From the NCBI GenBank assembly GCA_002422845.1, contig DITM01000057.1:1-64000 (forward strand): a stretch of DNA of 64,000 nucleotides. Reading direction: 5' to 3'. The notes below the pieces were generated by a model. The model saw only the letters and a list, made by a program, of their open reading frames with translations. It made no database searches and was not told the origin of the DNA. The DNA is from Candidatus Paracaedibacteraceae bacterium UBA6184 (GTDB taxonomy: Bacteria > Pseudomonadota > Alphaproteobacteria > UBA6184). The position numbers were made by a program, and so were the translations under genes. Position 1 is the first letter of the stretch. Each line of letters opens with the position of its first letter. Shown piece by piece: positions 49,202-58,418 of the stretch.

Positions 49202-49477
49202 TTAAGAGTTGATAGTTTCTTTTAGTTCTTTTGCTGGACGGAATTTGGCTTGTACGGCGGCAGGGATAGTGATTGGAGCGCCAGTTTGAGGATTGCGCCC
49301 TTGAGTCTGTTCACGTTTCTTTTGATAGAATGTGCCGAATCCACTTACGCGAATTTCATCATTATTTTTTAGACCCTTTGCAAGTTCTTGAAATAGAGTT
49401 TGAACTAATTTCTTTGTATCCGTTTTTGTGAATCCCGTTTCGGCGGCAACGGCGCTAATTAGATCGGTTGTATTCAT
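49202..49477 (-). CDS. hup: HU family DNA-binding protein
   Basis: Nucleoid protein, 91 aa. The beta-arm segment is GRNPQTGAPITIPAA and the fold opens MNTTDLISAVAAETGF. Length and KFRPAKELKE tail fit HU rather than IHF. Starts with ATG after an AAAGGG-containing site; a strong terminator follows. Confidence 0.96.
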   Translation of the reverse strand: MNTTDLISAVAAETGFTKTDTKKLVQTLFQELAKGLKNNDEIRVSGFGTFYQKKREQTQGRNPQTGAPITIPAAVQAKFRPAKELKETINS

Positions 49478-49731
49478 TAGAGGTACCCTTTCTTATTATT
49501 TTTATTAAGGATAGTCCGGATTTTTCATGTGAATCAAGAAGAATATGCTTAAAGTTTAAAACGTGATTTTTTCAACACACCTATTGTTAGATTAATTAGA
49601 ATTAACGAAAAAGAAATGTTTGGTTGGTTAGTTTAAAGAAGTGTAGCGAATATGGGGCTGATAACATGAAGTTGTTGCTTTTTATTTTTGAATATGAGAT
49701 AAGATCTTAACGTCTTAACGTCTATACACAA

Positions 49732-49808
49732 CGGGGTGTAGCGTAGCCTGGTATCGCGCTTGCTTTGGGAGCAAGAGGCCGGAGGTTCGAATCCTCTCAC
49801 CCCGACCA
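49732..49808 (+). tRNA. tRNA-Pro (anticodon TGG)
   Basis: 77 bases including encoded CCA. The acceptor stem CGGGGTG pairs with CACCCCG. The anticodon arm is CTTGC-TTTGGGA-GCAAG with TGG, and the T arm has GGAGG-TTCGAAT-CCTCT. An 8-base tandem repeat (CTTAACGT twice) lies just upstream. Confidence 0.97.
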
Positions 49809-49872
49809 CTTGAATAAGAATAAAAAGTTCACTATGATACTTACAGGGGTATCCAAGGGGAGACTATTTTAT

Positions 49873-51183
49873 ATGAATATCTTAGACACATTACGAAACA
49901 ATGTATTTTTATTAGGATCTGCCAGCGGACTGGTTCTGTTGGGGCTGTGGTCTTTTGTGCCATCAAATAGAGTTGATCCTGTTCAAGAAAAACGAATTTT
50001 ACAATTTATTACAGAAAACTCTCTAGAGTTGTCTGAGGCTGCGTCTGCAACAACGACGGTTATTGTCCCAGACATGCCTCAAAATTTTGTGGTGTCTGTA
50101 GAGCCTGGCGATACGTTGGCGGATATTTTACAAGAAAAAAAGATTTCTAAAAAGCAATCATTGCTGATCATTCAAGCACTTTCTAAATACGTTAGTCCTA
50201 AAAAAATTCGTGTGAACGAAAAGATTAGTTTACTGATCAAAGGTAACGCTGATGGAACCAGTGAGCTGTTGCGATTGTCAGTTGCAAAAGATAAGCGCAG
50301 TCAGGTAGAGGTTGTAAAGAATAAGGACGGTTACTATCAGGCAAAGCTGCTAGAAAAAGAACTTAAACAACATACTGAATGTGTCACCGTTCCAATTAAG
50401 GGAAGTTTGTATGCGGATGCTGCAAAAAAGAAAGTTCCTTATGCGGTTATCCGACAGTTAATTGCTGCGTATAGTTATGACGTTGATTTTCAACGCGATA
50501 TTAAAGCAGGTGATTCGTTCTCTGTTTATTTTGAGCGCAGTGTGGATCCAGATACTGGAGAAGAACACATTAGTAACTTGCTGTATGCGAACTTAAAAAT
50601 TAAAGGTAAGAACAGGCCTGTATATTCATTCGAAACTGAAAGTGGTATTGGTTTTTACTATGCAGATGCTCAAAGCGTTAAAAAGCAGTTTATGTCTACC
50701 CCGATTAATGGCGCCAGAATTTCTTCTGGGTATGGCCCACGGTTACATCCAATACATGGGTATACACGGTTTCATCGTGGCTTAGATTTTGCTGCCCCCA
50801 AGGGGACTCCGGTAATTGCAGCGGCAGATGGTGTGGTGACGCGATCATCATGGTATGGTGATTATGGTCATTATATCGAAATTCAGCATGCCGGTGGGTA
50901 TTCAACTGTGTATGCGCATTTGAACGGCTATGGAAAGCATATTCATCCTGGCGTTCGAGTCGCTCAGGGAAGAACGATTGGATATGTTGGAACAACGGGA
51001 TCGAGCACGGGACCGCATCTGCATTTTGAATTAAAAAAGAACGGTACGCAGATTAATCCAAAAACCAAATCATTGCACAATTCCACGAATAAGCTTTCTG
51101 GTAATGATCTAAAGAAATTCCAGAAGGTGCGTCATGAGATTGATGAGAAAGTAAATGCGTCCGTAAAGAGCACAAAGCTTTAA
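49873..51183 (+). CDS. M23 family metallopeptidase (murein endopeptidase-like)
   Basis: 436 aa. One N-terminal membrane helix (residues about 11-30) precedes a LysM/OapA-like region (SVEPGDTLADILQEKKIS) and a linker domain. The LytM/M23 catalytic domain has HRGLDFAAPKGTPV with zinc-ligand His and Asp, and HLHFEL. Complete active-site motifs suggest a DD-endopeptidase cutting peptidoglycan crosslinks, as in MepM. ATG at 49873 is preferred because the longer frame runs into the tRNA; ATG 49834 is possible. Confidence 0.88.
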   Translation: MNILDTLRNNVFLLGSASGLVLLGLWSFVPSNRVDPVQEKRILQFITENSLELSEAASATTTVIVPDMPQNFVVSVEPGDTLADILQEKKISKKQSLLIIQALSKYVSPKKIRVNEKISLLIKGNADGTSELLRLSVAKDKRSQVEVVKNKDGYYQAKLLEKELKQHTECVTVPIKGSLYADAAKKKVPYAVIRQLIAAYSYDVDFQRDIKAGDSFSVYFERSVDPDTGEEHISNLLYANLKIKGKNRPVYSFETESGIGFYYADAQSVKKQFMSTPINGARISSGYGPRLHPIHGYTRFHRGLDFAAPKGTPVIAAADGVVTRSSWYGDYGHYIEIQHAGGYSTVYAHLNGYGKHIHPGVRVAQGRTIGYVGTTGSSTGPHLHFELKKNGTQINPKTKSLHNSTNKLSGNDLKKFQKVRHEIDEKVNASVKSTKL

Positions 51184-51188
51184 CTATG

Positions 51189-51226
51189 TTAACTCCCGAT
51201 TCGCTAAAAAAAGAATTGGGAGTTAA
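51189..51226 (+). terminator. Terminator after the M23 peptidase
   Basis: TTAACTCCC (51189-51197) pairs perfectly with GGGAGTTAA (51218-51226), with GATTC/GAAT extending the stem. The following TCTTTCCTT is only moderately T-rich. Confidence 0.55.
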
Positions 51227-51233
51227 TCTTTCC

Positions 51234-51262
51234 TTGACAATTTTCGTATAACCTATTAATAG
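51234..51262 (+). promoter_or_regulatory. Promoter of tRNA-Arg and rpsU
   Basis: TTGACA (51234-51239), a 17-base spacer and TAATAG (51257-51262) precede the tRNA by 17 bases. Confidence 0.6.
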
Positions 51263-51279
51263 TTGTTTCATGGTTTTTT

Positions 51280-51356
51280 GCACCCTTAGCTCAGCTGGAT
51301 AGAGCATCAGCCTTCTAAGCTGGTTGTCGCAGGTTCGACTCCTGCAGGGTGCGCCA
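51280..51356 (+). tRNA. tRNA-Arg (anticodon TCT)
   Basis: 77 bases including encoded CCA. The acceptor GCACCCT pairs with AGGGTGC. The anticodon loop CTTCTAA gives TCT, which reads AGA and AGG. The T arm is GCAGG-TTCGACT-CCTGC. rpsU follows after 29 bases and may share the transcript. Confidence 0.97.
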
Positions 51357-51385
51357 TTAGATTTGTATGAAAGGGGGTGACATAG

Positions 51386-51589
51386 ATGGAAGTATTAGTC
51401 CGTGATAATAACGTGGAACAAGCGTTGAGAGCTTTAAAGAAAAAGCTTCAACGTGAAGGCGTTTTTCGTGAAATGAAAATGCGTCGTGCTTTCGAGAAAC
51501 CCTGTGAAAAACGCAAACGCGAATCAGCAGAATCAGGTAGACGTGTGCGCAAGTTAATGCGCAAACGTTTAGAGCGCGAAGGATTCTAA
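51386..51589 (+). CDS. rpsU: 30S ribosomal protein S21
   Basis: 67-aa basic S21 beginning [20 protein letters not shown], with a strong AAGGGGGTGA ribosome site. Followed by a canonical terminator at 51607. Confidence 0.96.
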   Translation: MEVLVRDNNVEQALRALKKKLQREGVFREMKMRRAFEKPCEKRKRESAESGRRVRKLMRKRLEREGF

Positions 51590-51606
51590 TTTTAGAAATC
51601 TTCTAG

Positions 51607-51630
51607 AAAACCCGCTGTGGCGGGTTTTTT
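51607..51630 (+). terminator. Rho-independent terminator of rpsU
   Basis: Stem AAAACCCGC/GCGGGTTTT with a TGTG loop and a six-T tail. Textbook form, 18 bases past the stop codon. Confidence 0.93.
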
Positions 51631-51721
51631 CTATTCAGGAGCTAAAGAAAATGAGATTGATTGATAGTGAATAAAATTAGAACAATTCACAACTGTCCGA
51701 ACAGTTTCTGGTAATGGATCA

Positions 51722-51859
51722 ATGAGTGGCCATGTGGGGTTTTCCAAAGATAATGAGCCGTATATCGTTTGGTTTATTATCTGTAGATTCGGGGGTGACG
51801 AGCGTAGTATTAATGCATATTGGCGAGGAATAGGGGGGCGCGGAGTTTCGCTAACTTAA
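51722..51859 (+). CDS. Small hypothetical protein
   Basis: A 45-codon frame beginning MSGHVGFSKDNEPYIVWF and ending SLT-stop, 14 bases before the next gene. The same frame is open upstream to about 51670 without another ATG, so the protein may use a non-AUG start or be a 5'-damaged gene. The ribosome site is weak. An AACTGT-CCGA-ACAGTT hairpin lies at 51691-51706. Function unknown. Confidence 0.3.
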   Translation: MSGHVGFSKDNEPYIVWFIICRFGGDERSINAYWRGIGGRGVSLT

Positions 51860-51873
51860 AAGGGAAAAGCATC

Positions 51874-52269
51874 ATGCTGACTATGGATGAAAATCCAGAC
51901 GAGGAAGATTTTGGATACTATTATAATTCCCATAAAGGATTACATTGGTTGCAGTTAGATTTTTTGGATGTGCTGGGTAAAGAAATTCATGTAAGGCTAT
52001 CTGCGCATAGAGTTTCTGAAGATGACGAGTCGGACGAAGAAGATGAAGAAAGGCTGTATGCTTATATTGAAGGAAGTTTCGAAATTTCGTTCGATGGGAT
52101 TCAAGTGCAGGAGCATAGTTACCCTGGATCATTTAATTTTTTGGATCATGCAGAAATAAAAGAGATCGTTGATAAAGCTATAGACGTTAAAGATTTTAAT
52201 GGACTATATTATTCTTTCGGAGATCCTTACGCTAAAAATGGTAATTGCTGCTTTGAATGCAATAATTAA
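51874..52269 (+). CDS. Acidic hypothetical protein
   Basis: 131 aa from ATG 51874, which has AAGGGAAAA upstream; the frame is open further but the extension overlaps the small frame before it. It contains a run of Asp/Glu (SEDDESDEEDEER, about residues 46-58), beta-rich flanks (YAYIEGSFEISF) and a Cys-rich end (CCFEC). No family recognised. The strong acidity and small size suggest a lineage-specific or regulatory protein. It is bounded by noncoding hairpin regions on both sides. Confidence 0.6.
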   Translation: MLTMDENPDEEDFGYYYNSHKGLHWLQLDFLDVLGKEIHVRLSAHRVSEDDESDEEDEERLYAYIEGSFEISFDGIQVQEHSYPGSFNFLDHAEIKEIVDKAIDVKDFNGLYYSFGDPYAKNGNCCFECNN

Positions 52270-52667
52270 ACCCACCTTCGGCGCAGGCAACGTGCCGTTG
52301 CATCCGATAAGTTAGATTAGATGCGGAGGTGGAGTTTTCTAACATGTCGGATTTAGTCTAATGGGCGCAGCCGCAGGTTGCCAGCGCCCTTTGCCACATT
52401 GGTACCTTGGGGGGTGTCTATTGCCAGGGTCGAACCTGTTAGAGAGCATACATATAGTTGTTTTTACAACACGTCTCGAAACATATCGGATGCAACTTAA
52501 CGAATGTAGCCGCAGGTTGCAGTGGGGGATATATTGAAATAATTGTTGTGTGTGTTTTTTCAAATAGTCTTTAAGAGTATCATACAAATTACACTTTGAT
52601 TCTTGCCTATCGGGGCTAGACGGTGTATCTTTCAATCAAATAAATTCAAGATCTAGGATATCAAACG
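52270..52667 (+). other. Noncoding region with terminator-like and inverted repeats
   Basis: Nearly 400 bases without a supported gene. CCACCTTCG (52272-52280) pairs with CGGAGGTGG (52324-52332), followed by AGTTTT, a likely long-loop terminator for the preceding gene; GCAAC/GTTGC forms an inner hairpin. GGGCGC (52363-52368) pairs with GCGCCC (52384-52389). GTTGCATCCGATA (52297-52309) recurs inverted as TATCGGATGCAAC (52484-52496), and AGCCGCAGGTTGC occurs twice, at about 52369 and 52507. The aspS promoter must lie in the 3' part but none is clear. Confidence 0.45.
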
Positions 52668-54458
52668 ATGCATATTTATCGCACACATACTTGTAACGAA
52701 TTACGCCGCGAAAACGTTGGTAATAAGGTTAAGCTGTCAGGATGGATTAACCGAAAGCGTGACCATAGCAATTTGATTTTTATCGATTTGCGAGATCATT
52801 ATGGAATTACCCAGTGTGTGATTGATCGTGACAGTAAATGTATTTCCATTGCTGATGATATTCCGTTGGAAAGTGTGATTTCAGTTGTGGGTACCGTAGT
52901 TGTTCGTGAAGATGAAGCGATCAATACTAAAATTGGGACGGGTGAGATTGAGCTGGTTGTTGAAGAAATTACTGTGTTATCAGAAGCGGCTCCATTGCCA
53001 TTGCAAGTCAATTTGGACAAAGATTGTCCGGAAGAGACTCGATTAAAATATCGATTTTTAGATTTGCGTCGTGAGCGTATGCATAAAAATATTGTGTTGC
53101 GCAGTCAGGTAATTTCCAGCATTCGACGTCGCATGACAGATTTGGGATTTTTGGAATATCAAACGCCAATTTTGACGGCGTCCTCTCCTGAGGGGGCGAG
53201 AGACTTTTTGGTTCCAAGCCGTGTGCATCCTGGATGTTTTTATGCGTTGCCACAAGCGCCCCAACAGTTTAAGCAATTGCTGATGGTGGCTGGATTTGAT
53301 CGCTATTTCCAAATAGCACCCTGTTTCAGAGATGAAGATGCTAGAGCGGATCGTTCGCCAGGTGAGTTTTATCAGCTGGACTTGGAAATGTCGTTTGTGA
53401 CTCAGGAAGATGTTTTTGCTGTTCTTGAAACTTTGTTATCAGGGGTGTTTGCGGAGTTTGCAAATGGAAAAGAAGTTACTTCGGCTCCGTTCCCACGAAT
53501 TAAGTTTGATGATGCGATGAACAAATATGGATCTGATAAGCCAGACTTACGAAATCCATTATTGATCTATGATGCGGATGAAATTTTCCGTGGATCTGAT
53601 TTTGGATTGTTTGCTAAGGCGATTGAGAATGGTCATATCGTTCGAGCAATTCCTGTTCCTGGTGTTGCAGACAGACCGCGCAGTTTCTTTGATAAGTTAA
53701 ATGAAATGGTTCGTGAAGCTGGTGGCGGTGGTTTGGGCTATGTGTTATTTGACAATGGTGAAGCCAAGGGTCCGATTGCGAAATTTTTGAATGGTGATCG
53801 TTTAACGCGTCTGCAAGCAATTACAGGAGCACAAGATGGATATGGTGTGTTCTTCGTTTGCGACAAGAAATTGACGGCTCAAAAGTTAGCGGGATTTGTA
53901 AGAACAAAAATGGCTGATGAATTGGATTTGCTAGAGAAGAATGTATTCAAGTTTTGTTGGGTGGTTGATTTCCCAATGTATGAGCGTGATGAAGAAACTG
54001 GAAAGATTGATTTTTCTCACAACCCATTTTCGATGCCCCAAGGTGGATTGGCGGCGTTGGAAAACGAGAATCCTTTGGATATTAAAGCGTATCAATATGA
54101 CATCGTGTGTAATGGAGTTGAGCTGTCCAGCGGGGCGATTCGTAACCATTTACCCGAGGTAATGTACAAGGCATTTGAAATTGCGGGATACACAAAGCAG
54201 GATGTTGAAGACCAGTTCGGCGGTATGTTGCGAGCGTTCCAATTTGGTGCTCCGCCCCATGGTGGATCCGCTCCTGGAATTGATCGTATGGTCATGTTGT
54301 TGGCGGATGAGCCCAACATTCGAGAAGTTGTGATTTTTCCGTTGAACCAACAGGCTCAGGATTTGTTGATGAATGCTCCATCGATTGTGAGTGATGCTCA
54401 TTTGAAAGAGTTGCATTTGCAAATTAAGTTGCCTCCACAAAAAGTTGAAAAGGCGTAA
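52668..54458 (+). CDS. aspS: Aspartyl-tRNA synthetase
   Basis: Class II synthetase, 596 aa, the bacterial long form. The OB-fold anticodon-binding domain opens at [13 protein letters not shown]. Motif 2 appears in [20 protein letters not shown], the GAD insertion domain is in the middle, and motif 3 is [14 protein letters not shown]. Whether it also charges tRNA-Asn was not determined. ileS follows after two bases. Confidence 0.97.
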   Translation: MHIYRTHTCNELRRENVGNKVKLSGWINRKRDHSNLIFIDLRDHYGITQCVIDRDSKCISIADDIPLESVISVVGTVVVREDEAINTKIGTGEIELVVEEITVLSEAAPLPLQVNLDKDCPEETRLKYRFLDLRRERMHKNIVLRSQVISSIRRRMTDLGFLEYQTPILTASSPEGARDFLVPSRVHPGCFYALPQAPQQFKQLLMVAGFDRYFQIAPCFRDEDARADRSPGEFYQLDLEMSFVTQEDVFAVLETLLSGVFAEFANGKEVTSAPFPRIKFDDAMNKYGSDKPDLRNPLLIYDADEIFRGSDFGLFAKAIENGHIVRAIPVPGVADRPRSFFDKLNEMVREAGGGGLGYVLFDNGEAKGPIAKFLNGDRLTRLQAITGAQDGYGVFFVCDKKLTAQKLAGFVRTKMADELDLLEKNVFKFCWVVDFPMYERDEETGKIDFSHNPFSMPQGGLAALENENPLDIKAYQYDIVCNGVELSSGAIRNHLPEVMYKAFEIAGYTKQDVEDQFGGMLRAFQFGAPPHGGSAPGIDRMVMLLADEPNIREVVIFPLNQQAQDLLMNAPSIVSDAHLKELHLQIKLPPQKVEKA

Positions 54459-54460
54459 CC

Positions 54461-57220
54461 ATGTTTAAAGATACTATCTTTTTACCTAAAACCAATTTTC
54501 CGATGAAGGCTGGATTGCCGGATAAAGAGCCTAAAATTTTAGAGCGATGGAAACAGTTAGATCTGTATCAAATGCAACGCACAGCGTTTAAAGGTCGCCC
54601 AAAATTTGTGCTGCATGATGGCCCCCCCTATGCCAATGGACATATTCATATTGGGCATGCGTTGAATCGAATCTTGAAAGATGTTGTGATTCGGTCGCAG
54701 CAAATGCAGGGAAAAGACTGTGTCTTTATTCCAGGCTGGGATTGTCATGGGTTGCCGATTGAGTGGAAGATTGAAGAAGAGTATCGCGCCCATGGAAAAT
54801 CTAAAGATGCGGTGGATGTGATTGAATTCAGAAACCAATGTCGTACGTTTGCGGCGAAGTGGGTTGGAATACAAAAAGAAGAAGTTCAGCGATTGGGTGT
54901 ATTAGGTGATTGGGACAATCCCTACACGACCATGAAATTTGAAAATGAAGCTGTGATTGCCTCAGAACTTTCAAAGTTTTTAATGAATGGTAGCTTGTAT
55001 CGTGGGTTCCGTCCAGTGATGTGGTCGGTGGTTGAAAAGACCGCATTGGCCGAAGCTGAGGTTGAATATCAAGATAAAACATCACCATCGATTTATGTTA
55101 AGTTTCCAATTAAAACGACCAGCATCGATGCGCTAAAAGATGTGTATGCAGTGATTTGGACAACGACGCCATGGACATTGCCTGCGAACAGAGCGATTGC
55201 TTATGGTGAAGCTGTTCGATATGCAATTGTACGTGTTGATGCGGTGATGGAATCGTCTCATATGCAGGGTTATGCACTGCAAGGGGATCGATTGTTAATT
55301 GCAGAAGACTTGGTGTCTGCGGTGTGTTCTGCCGTTGGAATCGCTGAGCATACCGTGATGGAAACCGTGTTGGGATCAGAACTTCAAGGATCAGTCTGTG
55401 CACATCCATTGGCAGGTCAAGGATATGACTTTGATGTGCCGATGTTGCCGGGGGATCATGTCAGTACCGATGCTGGAACAGGGTTGGTTCATACGGCGCC
55501 ATCCCATGGTGTGGAAGATTTTGCATTAGGAAAAGCGTTTGGATTAGAAATTCCAGATTTGATTCAAGATGATGGTGTGTATCGTCCCCAAGTTCCAATG
55601 TTTGCAGGGTTGCACATATTTAAGGCAAATGAGCCAGTGATGGATGCAATCAAAGCAGAGAACTGTTTGTTGGCCGCTGGAAAAATTAAGCACAGTTATC
55701 CTCATTCTTGGCGGTCAAAGGCTCCGTTGATTTATCGCACGACGCCCCAATGGTTTATTGGAATGGAGATGAATGATCTGCGCAAAAAAGCATTGAAAGC
55801 GATTGATGATGTTCAGTGGTATCCCACTGCTGGAAAGAATCGTATTGGTAGCATGGTTGATGGGCGTCCCGATTGGTGTGTGTCGCGTCAACGGACGTGG
55901 GGAGTTCCATTGCCTATTTTCGTTCATAAAGAAACCAATGAGATCCTAAAAGACGAACGTGTTCAACAGCGTATTGTTGATGCCTTTCGCGCAGAAGGTG
56001 CGGATGCTTGGTTTTCAAAAGACAACACATTTTTCTTAGATGGTTTGTACCCGGCGGATGACTATCAAAAAATTAAAGATGTTGTCGATGTTTGGTTTGA
56101 TAGCGGCACAACGCATGTATTTACGTTAGAAGGAAATGCCGATGTTCATTGGCCGGCTGATCTGTATTTAGAAGGGTCTGACCAACATCGCGGATGGTTC
56201 CAATCATCGTTGTTGGAATCGTGCGGAACCAGAGGCTCTGCCCCGTATAAGGCGGTGGTGACCCATGGATTTGTGCTGGATGAAAAAGGCTATAAGATGT
56301 CTAAATCGTTGGGCAATGTGGTGTCTCCTGCCGATGTTATCAAAGATCTTGGCGCGGATATTTTGCGTCTGTGGGTGATAGGCTCTGATTATTTTGATGA
56401 TATTCGCATTGGTAAATCGATCTTACAACACCAGCAAGACATCTATCGCAGATTCCGAAATATTTTGCGATATTTATTGGGTGCGTTGGATGGTTTTTCT
56501 GCCGATGAAAAAGTCGACTATGCTGATCTGCCAGATTTGGAAAAATGGGTTTTGCATCGATTGGCAGAATTAGATGTCGTTCGAAAAAAATGTCTTGAAA
56601 CGTACGATTTCAAAACATTCTATGCCGAGCTGCACACGTTCTGTTCATCAGAATTGTCGTCGGTGTATTTTGATATCCGGAAAGATTGTTTGTACTGTGA
56701 TGATCCAAAAGGATTAAAACGCCGGTCGGTTCGTACAGTGATGGATGTGTTGTTTGATACGATTACTCGATGGTTGGCGCCAGTTTTGTGTTTTACGGCA
56801 GAAGAAGCCTATTTGGAACGTTACCCGGATCGTGACAGTATTCATTTGGAAACGTTTGTGGCGATTCCAACAAAGTGGTTGAATGATCATCTTGCAAAAA
56901 CGATGGCTGAGATATTTGATATTAGAAGCCAAATTACCGCAGCGTTAGAATTAAAGCGTGCGGAGAAATTTATCGGATCCAGTTTGCAAGCGGCCGTGAC
57001 GTTGACATTGCCAACGACGACGTATATGGATATTGACTGGGCAGAGGTGTGTATTACATCATCAGTGAATGTCATAAAAGGATCTGAGGTGTCCGTTGAT
57101 GTTCAATTGGCGAGTGGTTCAAAATGTGAACGGTGCTGGAAAGTAATGCCCGAGGTAACAGAGGCGAATCCTGTGTGTAAACGCTGTGATGAGGCGGTGA
57201 AAGCGGTAACGGCAAGTTAA
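54461..57220 (+). CDS. ileS: Isoleucyl-tRNA synthetase
   Basis: Class Ia synthetase, 919 aa. HIGH motif at residues 63-66 (GHIHIGHAL), a CP1 editing domain with TTTPWTLPANRA and DAGTGLVHTAPSHG, KMSKSLGN, and a C-terminal zinc finger with paired cysteines (CERCW and CKRCD). Zinc-containing bacterial type 1. It is translationally close to aspS. lspA, normally next, is displaced by an unknown gene and a hairpin region. Confidence 0.97.
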   Translation: MFKDTIFLPKTNFPMKAGLPDKEPKILERWKQLDLYQMQRTAFKGRPKFVLHDGPPYANGHIHIGHALNRILKDVVIRSQQMQGKDCVFIPGWDCHGLPIEWKIEEEYRAHGKSKDAVDVIEFRNQCRTFAAKWVGIQKEEVQRLGVLGDWDNPYTTMKFENEAVIASELSKFLMNGSLYRGFRPVMWSVVEKTALAEAEVEYQDKTSPSIYVKFPIKTTSIDALKDVYAVIWTTTPWTLPANRAIAYGEAVRYAIVRVDAVMESSHMQGYALQGDRLLIAEDLVSAVCSAVGIAEHTVMETVLGSELQGSVCAHPLAGQGYDFDVPMLPGDHVSTDAGTGLVHTAPSHGVEDFALGKAFGLEIPDLIQDDGVYRPQVPMFAGLHIFKANEPVMDAIKAENCLLAAGKIKHSYPHSWRSKAPLIYRTTPQWFIGMEMNDLRKKALKAIDDVQWYPTAGKNRIGSMVDGRPDWCVSRQRTWGVPLPIFVHKETNEILKDERVQQRIVDAFRAEGADAWFSKDNTFFLDGLYPADDYQKIKDVVDVWFDSGTTHVFTLEGNADVHWPADLYLEGSDQHRGWFQSSLLESCGTRGSAPYKAVVTHGFVLDEKGYKMSKSLGNVVSPADVIKDLGADILRLWVIGSDYFDDIRIGKSILQHQQDIYRRFRNILRYLLGALDGFSADEKVDYADLPDLEKWVLHRLAELDVVRKKCLETYDFKTFYAELHTFCSSELSSVYFDIRKDCLYCDDPKGLKRRSVRTVMDVLFDTITRWLAPVLCFTAEEAYLERYPDRDSIHLETFVAIPTKWLNDHLAKTMAEIFDIRSQITAALELKRAEKFIGSSLQAAVTLTLPTTTYMDIDWAEVCITSSVNVIKGSEVSVDVQLASGSKCERCWKVMPEVTEANPVCKRCDEAVKAVTAS

Positions 57221-57465
57221 CTAAGAGTTAATAAAGGTTAACAATTTTTTAAAATTTGATTTTTGCGCCACCCCCCACCCTATCACCCTTCGTGAACTCA
57301 GGGTGGGGGGACAACGCCCACCCCATAATCGCGAAAACAATAGACGAAGTTTTCCGTCATTTCTTCGCGAAACGGTGGGCAAAAATTAAAAATGTATGTG
57401 CACTAAAAGTACTATAGCGCGCAAAGATTAACTAATGATGAACGGTTGAAAGATTTTTTGAAGGC
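57221..57465. repeat. Nested GC-rich hairpins between ileS and an unknown gene
   Basis: CCCCCCACCCT (57271-57281) pairs perfectly with AGGGTGGGGGG (57300-57310). Next to it GCCCACC (57316-57322) pairs with GGTGGGC (57374-57380), enclosing TCGCGAA (57329-57335) with TTCGCGA (57364-57370). Because all arms share CCCACC or GGTGGG cores, alternative pairings between the two hairpins are possible. T-runs do not follow on the plus strand, so this is not a simple ileS terminator. It could be a miniature mobile palindrome. Confidence 0.55.
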
Positions 57466-57939
57466 ATGGGAATAGCGATGGCTTATTTGGAAATGATAAA
57501 AATTATTCCGGTGATTAAGCAAATATGGAGTTGGCTTTGCTCTTCTAAAAATATAAAGATTGAAGTGTTTCCTAATCAACAATTTAGAGTGCGACCTGGG
57601 ACATATAACTGGGACGAACGTGATCCGAGGGAATTGACATCAAACAATGAAGCCACAGCAGTAAGCATAACGAATTATGGAAAAGAGGATGTCCTTTTAG
57701 ATCAAATAACGCTTAATGTCTATGTTAAAAAAGGAATTTTTCGTAAAACAAAAATTAGTGATGTAAAAGGTGAAAAATTCAAAGGAGAGTTTTTCGCTAA
57801 GATTATTCCACCTTATGGTGTCGGGACATATAACTGTGGAGCCGATTTTGATTCATCAGAAAAAGACAAATTAATATACGAAGTGATAGTTGAGGTTGAT
57901 GGAAGAAAAATCAAACATGTACATAAGGTGAAAGTGTAA
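57466..57939 (+). CDS. Hypothetical protein inserted between ileS and lspA
   Basis: 157 aa. An N-terminal amphipathic or membrane-contacting helix (MAYLEMIKIIPVIKQIWSWL) is followed by a beta-rich domain with immunoglobulin-like strand spacing (AVSITNYGKEDVLLDQITLNV). No family recognised. Start could be ATG 57466 or 57478. The stop overlaps the lspA ATG by one base, so it is cotranslated with the lipoprotein-processing enzyme. Its position in an otherwise conserved ileS-lspA pair, next to palindromic DNA, suggests insertion. Confidence 0.6.
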   Translation: MGIAMAYLEMIKIIPVIKQIWSWLCSSKNIKIEVFPNQQFRVRPGTYNWDERDPRELTSNNEATAVSITNYGKEDVLLDQITLNVYVKKGIFRKTKISDVKGEKFKGEFFAKIIPPYGVGTYNCGADFDSSEKDKLIYEVIVEVDGRKIKHVHKVKV

Positions 57940-58418
57940 TGATGAAATCACGATATTTAATTTATAGCTTAATCATCCTGGTGGGGGTGATGTTGGATCA
58001 ATGGACAAAGATGTTGATTCTGGATCACATTCATGGGGCAGCGGATTTTCAACAGTGGTTGCCGGTGTTGTCGATTGTGCGAACTCACAACATGGGGGTT
58101 AGCTTTGGCATGTTGAGCGCGTTCAATTTGGGCCCTTGGTTTTATGGCGTGTTGAGCCTATCTATCATCACATTTTTGGTGTATATGATAGTTAAGACAC
58201 AGCGCATGATTCCACAGATAGCTTTTGTGTTAATGATATCCGGTGCGATTGGTAATGTGATCGATCGGTTCATGCATGGATATGTTGTGGATTTCATTAG
58301 TGTGCATTGGTTTGAAAAATACTATTTCTATGTATTTAATGTTGCTGATATATTTGTAAGCTGTGGTGCTGGGTTAATCATACTGGATGCACTCATTGAA
58401 AAAAGGACTCAAAAATAA
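57939..58418 (+). CDS. lspA: Lipoprotein signal peptidase
   Basis: Aspartyl protease that removes signal peptides from prolipoproteins, 159 aa with four membrane helices. Catalytic Asp118 (GYVVDFI) and Asp137 (FNVADIFVS) are present, as is GAIGNVIDR. The lipid-attaching enzyme Lgt is encoded at 63674, and a small lipoprotein follows directly. Confidence 0.96.
   Translation: MMKSRYLIYSLIILVGVMLDQWTKMLILDHIHGAADFQQWLPVLSIVRTHNMGVSFGMLSAFNLGPWFYGVLSLSIITFLVYMIVKTQRMIPQIAFVLMISGAIGNVIDRFMHGYVVDFISVHWFEKYYFYVFNVADIFVSCGAGLIILDALIEKRTQK

Noticed and set aside
49765..49872. Extended N-terminus of the M23 peptidase beginning inside tRNA-Pro
   Set aside because: The extension translates the tRNA 3' half; the membrane helix begins after ATG 49873.
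52339..54440. Many minus-strand open frames opposite aspS and ileS
   Set aside because: They are shadows of long, well-identified genes and show no family features or ribosome sites.
57271..57310. Rho-independent terminator of ileS
   Set aside because: The stem is strong but is not followed by a T-run on the plus strand.
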